DNA of 64,000 nt. Source: Candidatus Latescibacterota bacterium. Its GTDB lineage: Bacteria > Latescibacterota > UBA2968 > UBA8231. The notes beneath the pieces were generated by a model. It saw only the letters and a list, made by a program, of their open reading frames with translations. It was not told the DNA's origin and did no database searches. A program made the translations under genes and the position numbers. Shown piece by piece: positions 46,320 through 53,345 of this stretch (the first letter of the stretch is position 1; every line of letters begins with the position of its first letter). Location: NCBI GenBank assembly GCA_022827835.1, contig JAJEIO010000032.1:1-64000 (forward strand). The letters are read 5' to 3'.

Positions 46320-49300
46320 ATGGACTCACTGCTTACCTACGACATCGAAAATGAGAACGCCGCCGAATTTGTCACCGAGGCGGACTGGATACCTAGCTTC
46401 TGGAATTTTCTACTTGGCCTTGATCGCAATGATCTAATCGCTGAACTCATTCAAAACGATCTCGACCAGAATGCAACGCGCACCGTCATTTCATTCGAAC
46501 AGGACCGACTCGTCTGCGAGGGCAACGGCAAATCAGTAGATCCTGAAGGATGGCAGCGGCTTCGTAAAATTCTCGGTGCAGGCGACAGCGCCCCCCCCAA
46601 ACGCGGTAGGATTGGGGTAAAGAATCACGGTCTGAAGACAGCGTTCACGATTGGCGATGAAATCCGTATATCATCAGACGGACAGTCAGTATATCAAACG
46701 CTTTACGCTCGCGGACGGGGCAGCGATCCACGTCCTGGCGCATTCCCAGAACCACGACCTGATCCGCAAGCACCTCTCAAGGGGTGTCGTGTCATCATCA
46801 GATACCGCGACAGGAATATTGAGCCTCGCGAGGGTGAAGCAATCGTTTTCGATGCTATCGATACAGAAGGCATCGACGATCTCTTCAAATCGGCCTGTTC
46901 TAGTACTCCCGAGCAATTTGTTGGTATCGTTTCGCCAGGAGTGGTGCCGCGATACGAAATCATCCTTCGTCATTGGCATCTTGGCGAAGCGCGGTTCGTA
47001 TTTTCCTGTGGACGTCCCCGGAAAGCTAGAGGCATCGAAATCTTCCGTAGGCGCTGTTCTGTCAGTGGTACCGCGTCGTCTTTGCCCACCAATTTGCAAG
47101 AAGAGGCGGGCCGACGTTTGCTCCCCTTGGATGGGCAACTAAAGCAGCGTATCGCTGACTTTTATAGGATCCGAAACCGCTTCTTCGTTGAAGTATCTTG
47201 GCCGGTAGATGGACGCGGTAAACCGAGAACAGGAACCGGAAGATTCCGGTACCCCATTGGCTATCCCGAAGGTTTACAGGCGAGAACAGGACACGGCGCA
47301 TCTTTTAATGCGCCCTTCGTGTCGGACACAGAGCGGCACGGCCTAGCGCGGAATAATGAGACAAACAAGAAACTACGCGAAGCCTGCGAGACGCTACTGG
47401 TCGACGTAATCGCACGCTATACCATCCCGCGATGGGGACCGGATGGGCTTAATCCGCTGGTGCCGAGCCAAAAGTCGAACAATGAAGATGAGGCTGTGCG
47501 ACCGCTGCTCGCAACTATAGCTCGTCGTGGTGCCGTGCCGACACTCGGGTGGCGAGATGCGGCAGACCGAGTAATTAAGACCAAGAAACGGAAAGCCAGT
47601 GCCAGAGCGGCTATTAAACAAAGGTTTAGTAGGGAACCGCAGCAGTACCGTTTTGTTGTGCCGATCATGAGAAAATCGGATGTGATTCACGCGTCTCTGT
47701 CTGTAATCTGTCCCCGCTCGGAGAGACAAATTGATCCACGAGTTCATCAGGACATAGTACGACTCCTATCGGATGGAAATACAGATGGTTTTTGCGAGGA
47801 CTTCATCACCTTCGATGAAATCGACGCGCTAAGCAGGGCGAAGGGTGAAGGCAATCAGTATTTTGCCGCGTCCAATAACCTTGAGCGAGAATTCGCGCAG
47901 CCGTTCATCGCATACTCCTATTTGGACGTGATCGAGGAGTCGATAGAGAAGGGCAAGTACAATGCGGAGGAAATTTCATCGTTGCAGGGGGCTCTGCTGC
48001 TTCCCGATGTACAAGCTAAATCAGTACGATTCGAAACCTTGCATGCCAGCGCGCCCCTTCCTGTGGATATACCGGGCTTACGCCTACCGCCAATTTTGCA
48101 TGAGGATTTGGCGTCCCATCCGATCTTTCGGCGTACCAAATGGCACAGGCCAAAGTACACGATGGAGAAGTTTCTGGGAGGTGGGGTACTTCAGGACGCA
48201 GATGAGCAAACGTGTAAACTGTTCTGGAAGTGGTTATGCCGGAACGAACGCAGCATTGGGCCACGTGAACGCACCAAGCTGGCTGACATAGCCATATGGC
48301 CTGATTCTGACGGGAAATTCTGCAAACTCTTGGACCTCTGCGATTTGCGCTCTCGGCGCGTCGCAACAATTCTCGGCAATTCGATCCGCAGGCCACATGA
48401 ACATGTACGTCAATTAAGTATAGTTTCTTCTGGTAAAAAACGTCGAACATCTATCCGCCGCTTCCCTTCGCAAGACGAAATTACTGACTGGATCGCAAGA
48501 CGCATGGCACCTTTTGTACCCGACGACACGCCGGACGCCGACACCATCACCGCTTTGAAATGCTTTGAAGCCGACTTGACGGTTCTCCTGAAAAACCCAG
48601 GCATCGCTCGTATGCTCGACTCTGTAGAAATAACTTTGCCAGCGCTTGCTCAAGATGGCTCGATCCGGCCGCGAGAAGGTCTAGTCCTACCGAGTAAGAA
48701 TATTGAGCGACTTGCATTGAGAAAACGGTTTCTGCTCAAGAACAATCGTTGTGCCACCGCACTCAACAAGCTATCGCCAACTCTATCCAAGCCAACGGTG
48801 GCAATGCTCATATGCACGTTAGATGAGGATCGTGAAAACTTCGGTGCCTTGCAGGCACGTCTTCGCCAGTTCATGGCGTTGACCGAACACTCGGATTACT
48901 ATCGGGACCGGCTTTCCAGTATGGAGATCCTCCCGGTTAATGGAGCGCCTCGGTCTCCGAATGATTTGGCGTTCAAAAGTACGAGGGGAGACTACTGGGG
49001 TAACTGGAAAACCCAGATTTCGGCAAAGGGACTATCTCAAGACGATCAGCGACGTTACCGGGAGGCTGGGGTCACGTCAGCTTTCCCGACCATTAAAACC
49101 AGTTGCGCCTTTTTTGAATGGCTATCGCGGCAGGATGCGGCGGTTCTTAAGAGTCATGTCAGCTGCGTACTTCGCCACATAGTGCATCAAGACAGAACTG
49201 AGAGTTGGGTCGAAGTCTTTACGGACACACCATTCATCGCAGCGAAAAATAGCAGAGGCTTGAAGCTCGTATCTTTGCGCACGGCGCGCCACAGCCCAGT

Positions 49301-50600
49301 CTATCTGCCCGATGCAGAAAAAGAGATCGCTGACGCAGTGATTGCGAATGATTCAGGTGTTTTGCTGGTCATAGATCGGGTCAAAGAAGTTTCCTCGCCA
49401 ATCTCCGAGCTGCTACGGAGATTAGGTGTAAAGTCGCTCCGTGAAAAGTTCGGTGAACCTGAGCAAGTCGTCGGAAATGGCAATATCCAACAGGTTCCCG
49501 ACAAGGTACTTCACGGGGTCGCCGCTCTACGCCGCCCGGCATTCCGCCGCACATTCCGCAAGCGTCTCGTCGAGCTTGGTGTTGAATCCGATCTGTTACG
49601 GAACGACTGGCATGACCGGCTATCGCGCATTAAAGAGATACGATCTGCTGACAGTGTTGAAGCGCGCTACCGCTTTCGCCGCAAGCCATATCCCATCGCA
49701 GTTGACGCCGGATTCGATCCTGACTCCTGCACATTCTGGATCAAGAAAGGACATGGACTGCGTATCCTCTACGAAGCCATTGCGGAGCAACTGGTTTTCA
49801 AGCCGACTGCGCAACCTCTACATTTTATGGCTCTGGAGCGGGTACTGGAATTGGAGCCTCACGATCCGAGTTTCGGGCCCTCGGCCTCTACGATTTTGGA
49901 GGATGAGGAAAGCATCTCGGACGAAGAAGTTCGCGATACAGATGGTGAATCCAGCGATGACGACATTGGGGAGGCCGTATTCGGGCATTCTCCTTTTAAG
50001 CCTGATCCCCGGGGGAACGTTCCGAGTCCCAGCCCTATCTCATCTACCCCAAGCATAGCTTCGCCATGTGGCGAACACAGAGGAAGTAATGGGAACAGGC
50101 CAAGTAAAGGCAGTAGTAACAACAGACCCGCACCGAAACTTGAGAAGAAGCATATCGAGGAGTTGAAGCAGGATCATTATGCGAGTCATTGCCAGATATG
50201 CCTTTGCAAACGGCCACCCCAAGAGCTCGCTCCGGTCGGCAGCTATGTTGAGTGGGAGGAAGTGCGACGGCATGTGGTGGAAGCCCATCATGTCGATCCG
50301 AAATCAGCCGGAGGTGCTCGCCACGCCGGAAACCTAATCTTGTTATGCAAGTTGCACCACGATAATTACGGTCGGCGGCTTACACGTATAGCGATAACCG
50401 ATGCTCTTCGGGGCGAGAAGAAAGACAAGGTGATTCGCTTTGGCAGTGGTAGTGATGCTTTATCGGAGTTGAAGGGCCAATCCATAGAAATTGAGATCCC
50501 AGATACTGGTGAAGTCATTGAAGTCTTTTTCACAGACAATCATGCCGCTTATTGGCTTTCGTCTACGACGCTAGCGACCGAGGTCGTGGATTATGATTAG
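46320..50600 (+). CDS. large GHKL ATPase - HNH nuclease protein, putative defence system
   Basis: 1426 residues, no signal peptide. N-terminal GHKL (Hsp90/MutL/MORC-like) ATPase: N-box ELIQNDLDQNA (Glu42, Asn46, Asp49), a G1-like CEGNGKSV (Asp replaced by Glu) and G2-like RIGVKNHGLKTAF. Residues about 200-1230 have no recognised domain, with many basic segments. A low-complexity acidic linker (about 1195-1270) precedes the HNH nuclease: Cys1291-x2-Cys1294 (CQIC), His1323-His1324 (EAHHVDP) and NLILLCKLHH. Prokaryotic MORC-type ATPases joined to nucleases occur in restriction and defence loci; a single protein with both is likely a self-contained DNA-cleaving defence factor. Codon use is less GC-rich than that of flanking genes. 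It is the only gene between the 19-bp repeats. Confidence 0.82.
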   Translation: MDSLLTYDIENENAAEFVTEADWIPSFWNFLLGLDRNDLIAELIQNDLDQNATRTVISFEQDRLVCEGNGKSVDPEGWQRLRKILGAGDSAPPKRGRIGVKNHGLKTAFTIGDEIRISSDGQSVYQTLYARGRGSDPRPGAFPEPRPDPQAPLKGCRVIIRYRDRNIEPREGEAIVFDAIDTEGIDDLFKSACSSTPEQFVGIVSPGVVPRYEIILRHWHLGEARFVFSCGRPRKARGIEIFRRRCSVSGTASSLPTNLQEEAGRRLLPLDGQLKQRIADFYRIRNRFFVEVSWPVDGRGKPRTGTGRFRYPIGYPEGLQARTGHGASFNAPFVSDTERHGLARNNETNKKLREACETLLVDVIARYTIPRWGPDGLNPLVPSQKSNNEDEAVRPLLATIARRGAVPTLGWRDAADRVIKTKKRKASARAAIKQRFSREPQQYRFVVPIMRKSDVIHASLSVICPRSERQIDPRVHQDIVRLLSDGNTDGFCEDFITFDEIDALSRAKGEGNQYFAASNNLEREFAQPFIAYSYLDVIEESIEKGKYNAEEISSLQGALLLPDVQAKSVRFETLHASAPLPVDIPGLRLPPILHEDLASHPIFRRTKWHRPKYTMEKFLGGGVLQDADEQTCKLFWKWLCRNERSIGPRERTKLADIAIWPDSDGKFCKLLDLCDLRSRRVATILGNSIRRPHEHVRQLSIVSSGKKRRTSIRRFPSQDEITDWIARRMAPFVPDDTPDADTITALKCFEADLTVLLKNPGIARMLDSVEITLPALAQDGSIRPREGLVLPSKNIERLALRKRFLLKNNRCATALNKLSPTLSKPTVAMLICTLDEDRENFGALQARLRQFMALTEHSDYYRDRLSSMEILPVNGAPRSPNDLAFKSTRGDYWGNWKTQISAKGLSQDDQRRYREAGVTSAFPTIKTSCAFFEWLSRQDAAVLKSHVSCVLRHIVHQDRTESWVEVFTDTPFIAAKNSRGLKLVSLRTARHSPVYLPDAEKEIADAVIANDSGVLLVIDRVKEVSSPISELLRRLGVKSLREKFGEPEQVVGNGNIQQVPDKVLHGVAALRRPAFRRTFRKRLVELGVESDLLRNDWHDRLSRIKEIRSADSVEARYRFRRKPYPIAVDAGFDPDSCTFWIKKGHGLRILYEAIAEQLVFKPTAQPLHFMALERVLELEPHDPSFGPSASTILEDEESISDEEVRDTDGESSDDDIGEAVFGHSPFKPDPRGNVPSPSPISSTPSIASPCGEHRGSNGNRPSKGSSNNRPAPKLEKKHIEELKQDHYASHCQICLCKRPPQELAPVGSYVEWEEVRRHVVEAHHVDPKSAGGARHAGNLILLCKLHHDNYGRRLTRIAITDALRGEKKDKVIRFGSGSDALSELKGQSIEIEIPDTGEVIEVFFTDNHAAYWLSSTTLATEVVDYD

Positions 50601-50719
50601 GACCCGCCCATTTCTCTTACGCTAACGATCAGTCGGAAGGATAATCAGTGATAGCTGATGTGATTTGTTCAATCTTCGACTATGCTGTTGGCGTAGACGG
50701 TACTGCTACCGATTCTTAG

Positions 50720-50738
50720 CGCTCTTGCGGCCTGAGTA
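50720..50738 (+). repeat. right 19-bp direct repeat of the GHKL-HNH cassette
   Basis: Identical to 46154-46172. It ends 2 bases before the tyrS stop codon (50740), so before insertion hepT and tyrS would have been convergent and almost touching. The sequence to its left keeps weak likeness to hepT (TTCTTAG against TTTCTGA). Confidence 0.9.
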
Positions 50739-50739
50739 G

Positions 50740-51987
50740 CTAGCAGACGAGGGTGTACTGCTTCTTGCCTCGGCGCACGATTAGGTATTTGCCGTGTAGG
50801 CCCTCTTGGCACCGCATGCTCCGCGCCATGTCTGTGCAGCGCTCGCCGTTGATGTAGATTGAGCCGTTTTGCACGTCTTGGCGGGCTTGGCGCTTAGAGG
50901 ACGAGACGCCGGCCGCGACGAGCAGGTCGATCAGTCCTAGTTCCTCCTGACCCATAGCGTGCGTTGGCACGTCGTCAAAGCCTTCGAGGATTTCTTCCTC
51001 GGATAGGTCCTGAAACTCCCCGTAAAAGAGCGCGTGCGAGATGCGTTCGGCCCGGCGAGCAGCGTCGGATCCGTGCACGATGGTCGTTGCCTCGGTGGCG
51101 AGGGTGCGCTGGGCCTCTCGCCGTTCGGGCTGGTCGCGGACGGTTTCGGCGAGTTGGAGGATCGCGTCTTGCTCCAAGAAGGTGTACGTTTTCAGGTGGT
51201 CGATGACCTTCTGGTCTTCGGCGTTGATCCAGAACTGGTAAAACTGGTAGGGCGAGGTCTTCGCCGCGTCGAGCCAGACCGTGCCGGCCTCGGTCTTGCC
51301 GAACTTGGTACCGTCTGCTTTGGTCACCAGGGGGCAGGTCAGGCCAAAGGCTCGGCTGCCGGCGGAGCGGCGGATCAGATCGGTGCCAGCCGTGATGTTG
51401 CCCCACTGGTCAGAGCCGCCGGTCTGCAACTCGCAGCCGTATTTTTTGTTGAGGACCAAAAAGTCGTACGCTTGTAGCGCCATGTAGCTGAACTCGGTGT
51501 AGGAAATGCCCGTTTCCAAACGCGAGGCGACTGAGTCCTTGGCCAGCATGTAGGGGACGGGAAAGTGCTTGCCGACGTCGCGCATGAAGTCGATGGCCGC
51601 GAGTTGGCCGAGCCAATCGTGGTTATCGACCATGATCGCGGGGTTGGGGCCGTCGAAGTCGAGGAAGCGCTCTAGCTGTGCTCTGACTTTCTGCGTCCAC
51701 TCGGCCACGATGTCGGTGGTATTGAGTTGGCGCTCCTCGGTCTTGCCGCCTGGATCGCCAATCAAGCCGGTGCCGCCGCCAGCCAAGGCGATGACTTTGT
51801 GACCGGCGAGCTGGAAGCGGCGCAGGAGCAGGATCGGCACGAGGTTGCCCACCGTCAGGCTGTCGGCGGTTGGGTCGAAGCCATTGTAGAGCACGATTGG
51901 ACTGGTGGCGAGGCGCTCGGCGAGGCCGTCGAGGTCGGTGGCTTGGTAGATCAGGCCGCGAAATTCAAGATCGGGTATGATGTTCAT
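50740..51987 (-). CDS. tyrS: tyrosyl-tRNA synthetase
   Basis: 415 residues from ATG 51987, AAGGAAA upstream. VLYNGFDPTADSLTVGNLVPIL carries the class I HIGH region in a divergent form (TVGN). The tyrosine-binding QTGGSDQWGNITAG, the KMSKS equivalent KFGKTEAG and a C-terminal S4 RNA-binding domain (GVSSSKRQARQDVQNGSIYINGERC) follow. It charges tRNA-Tyr. The gene is preceded by a full attenuation leader (52012-52178): promoter, leader peptide with three Tyr codons, and terminator. So its level is expected to rise when charged tRNA-Tyr is scarce. The 3' end lies 2 bases from the cassette repeat. Confidence 0.96.
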   Translation of the reverse strand: MNIIPDLEFRGLIYQATDLDGLAERLATSPIVLYNGFDPTADSLTVGNLVPILLLRRFQLAGHKVIALAGGGTGLIGDPGGKTEERQLNTTDIVAEWTQKVRAQLERFLDFDGPNPAIMVDNHDWLGQLAAIDFMRDVGKHFPVPYMLAKDSVASRLETGISYTEFSYMALQAYDFLVLNKKYGCELQTGGSDQWGNITAGTDLIRRSAGSRAFGLTCPLVTKADGTKFGKTEAGTVWLDAAKTSPYQFYQFWINAEDQKVIDHLKTYTFLEQDAILQLAETVRDQPERREAQRTLATEATTIVHGSDAARRAERISHALFYGEFQDLSEEEILEGFDDVPTHAMGQEELGLIDLLVAAGVSSSKRQARQDVQNGSIYINGERCTDMARSMRCQEGLHGKYLIVRRGKKQYTLVC

Positions 51988-52011
51988 TGCATTTCCTTCT
52001 GGTATGGGCAT

Positions 52012-52038
52012 AAAAAAAGCCCCTGTAATCAGGGGCTT
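52012..52038 (-). terminator. intrinsic terminator (attenuator) before tyrS
   Basis: On the minus strand AAGCCCCTG (52038-52030), loop ATTA, CAGGGGCTT (52025-52017) form a perfect 9-bp stem followed by a run of T (7 T, 52018-52012). It ends 24 bases before the tyrS ATG, after a promoter and leader ORF, so it must be controlled for tyrS to be expressed. Confidence 0.88.
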
Positions 52039-52094
52039 GTAAACGCGGTTGAGATGATAAAGCGGACGTGCTACCCCTGTCTATGAAACGGGGT
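52030..52094 (-). promoter_or_regulatory. mutually exclusive attenuator stems (segments 1, 2, 3)
   Basis: Segment 1 (52094-52088, ACCCCGT) can pair with segment 2 (52080-52073, ACAGGGGT). Segment 2 (CAGGGG) can instead pair with segment 3 (CCCCTG inside 52038-52030), and segment 3 with segment 4 forms the terminator. Segment 1 lies just after the Tyr codons and segment 2 ends at the leader stop. A ribosome stalled on Tyr covers segment 1, frees segment 2 and lets 2:3 form (read-through); a ribosome at the stop covers segment 2 and lets the terminator form. Confidence 0.8.
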
Positions 52095-52133
52095 ATAGTA
52101 ATAGTGGCGATCAGCGCGTAGGTTCTGCATCAT
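52071..52133 (-). CDS. tyrosine leader peptide of the tyrS attenuator
   Basis: 20-residue ORF, ATG 52133 with GGAG five bases upstream. Codons 11-13 are TAT TAC TAT, in RADRHYYYTPF, and the stop TAG is at 52073-52071. Three consecutive Tyr codons in so short an ORF, placed between promoter and terminator of a tyrosyl-tRNA synthetase gene, identify it as a control peptide. No other function is expected. Confidence 0.88.
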   Translation of the reverse strand: MMQNLRADRHYYYTPFHRQG

Positions 52134-52149
52134 TTATTCTCCGCGCAAA

Positions 52150-52178
52150 AATATAACTGCGACCTCTATTCTCGTCAA
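52150..52178 (-). promoter_or_regulatory. sigma-70 promoter of the tyrS leader
   Basis: On the minus strand -35 TTGACG (52178-52173), 17-base spacer, -10 TATATT (52155-52150): 5 of 6 matches in each box and ideal spacing. Transcription would start near 52143, about 10 bases before the leader-peptide ATG. It lies back to back with the start of the Gfo/Idh/MocA gene at 52193. Confidence 0.8.
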
Positions 52179-52192
52179 TTAGGAGGCTACCA

Positions 52193-53284
52193 ATGGCTAA
52201 TGAACAATACCGAGTGGCCGTCGTCGGCGCGGCTGGTACGTGGGGACGCTATTACACGCGGGCCTACGCCGCTCATCCCAACTGCACAACAGTCGGTCTC
52301 GTCGATCGTGCCAGAGAGCGGCGGGATGCCATCGCCCGGCGCTACGGCGTGGAGAAGGTGTACGACGATCTCGACGGCCTCTTGGCGGCTGAAGTGCCGG
52401 ACATTGTCTCTGCCGTCGTTCCGGTGGGCCAGAATTACCCCTGCGTTACGGCCTGCGCCCGCGCTGGGGTGCGGGTCGTCTCCTGCGAGAAGCCGATTTC
52501 TCACGAATTGCACGAGGCCGATGAAATGATCCGCATTTGCCGGGAGCACGGCACGTTGTTCGGCTGCGCTCAGGCCGGATGGGCGACGCCGCATATGCCC
52601 GAGGTGGTCGAGTGGATGCGGCAGGGGCACATTGGCCGGCTAACGGCGGCAGCGATCCCGGGTGGGTTGCCGACTGAGGTGTCGGGCGGCGGTTGCGTGC
52701 AGATTGCGGCTTTGCGCATCCTCACTGGGATGGACGTGGAATGGGTGGAAGGGTTCACCTTACCGGCGGTGCCGGGGTACGTGGCGGAAGGTACTCCTGT
52801 AGAGGAAGGGGATGTACCCGCGTATGGCCGCTTGGGTCTGAGCGGCGGCATTGTCTGCGAGGTCGTCGCGCCTGAGCCGGATGGTCGCGTGCCGACTTTT
52901 ATCTCGGTCGTCGGCGAGCGCGGGCAGGTCTTTTTGGCGCGCCCGCGGCCGGTGTTGATCGAGGGAACCGGCGCGGCGGCTTCTCCGGTATATCCCGAAT
53001 TTTTGGATCAGCCATCGGCCGACGCCTTCACCTATACGATTGAGCGCCTGATGCGCGCCCATCGGGACGGCACTGAGCCGTATAGCAGCGGAGACGACTA
53101 CCGCCACTCGCTCGAAGTGGCCATCGCCTTGGTGCGCTCAGCCCATCGGGGACACGAGCGGGTGTCTCTGCCGTTTGCGGACCGTACGCTGAAGCTGTAT
53201 CCGCATCCCTATCGCCTCAGGGGCGGCGATGTCGCCGGGTGGCAGAGCATTGGCTACGATGGGCCGCCGACGATGGATGTCTGA
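52193..53284 (+). CDS. Gfo/Idh/MocA family oxidoreductase
   Basis: 363 residues, AGGAGG upstream. VAVVGAAGTWGRYYTRAYAAHP is the nucleotide-binding loop, with AAGTWG in place of the usual GxGxxG. CEKPISHE is the E-K-P motif with the catalytic Lys. The C-terminal domain is divergent (CVQIAALRILTGMDVEWVEG). Predicted NAD(P)-dependent dehydrogenase of a sugar or related compound. It precedes the dimethylglycine-dehydrogenase-like gene by 61 bases on the same strand and may share its transcript. Confidence 0.87.
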   Translation: MANEQYRVAVVGAAGTWGRYYTRAYAAHPNCTTVGLVDRARERRDAIARRYGVEKVYDDLDGLLAAEVPDIVSAVVPVGQNYPCVTACARAGVRVVSCEKPISHELHEADEMIRICREHGTLFGCAQAGWATPHMPEVVEWMRQGHIGRLTAAAIPGGLPTEVSGGGCVQIAALRILTGMDVEWVEGFTLPAVPGYVAEGTPVEEGDVPAYGRLGLSGGIVCEVVAPEPDGRVPTFISVVGERGQVFLARPRPVLIEGTGAAASPVYPEFLDQPSADAFTYTIERLMRAHRDGTEPYSSGDDYRHSLEVAIALVRSAHRGHERVSLPFADRTLKLYPHPYRLRGGDVAGWQSIGYDGPPTMDV

Positions 53285-53345
53285 GGAGAAAGCGGATGAT
53301 TCGCGTGGTCGCATCATTTGATTTGACGCGGGAGACATAAGAGGC

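Noticed and set aside
52012..52150. T-box riboswitch upstream of tyrS
   Set aside because: The conserved T-box sequence and stem I are not found. The Tyr-codon ORF and alternative stems explain the region better.
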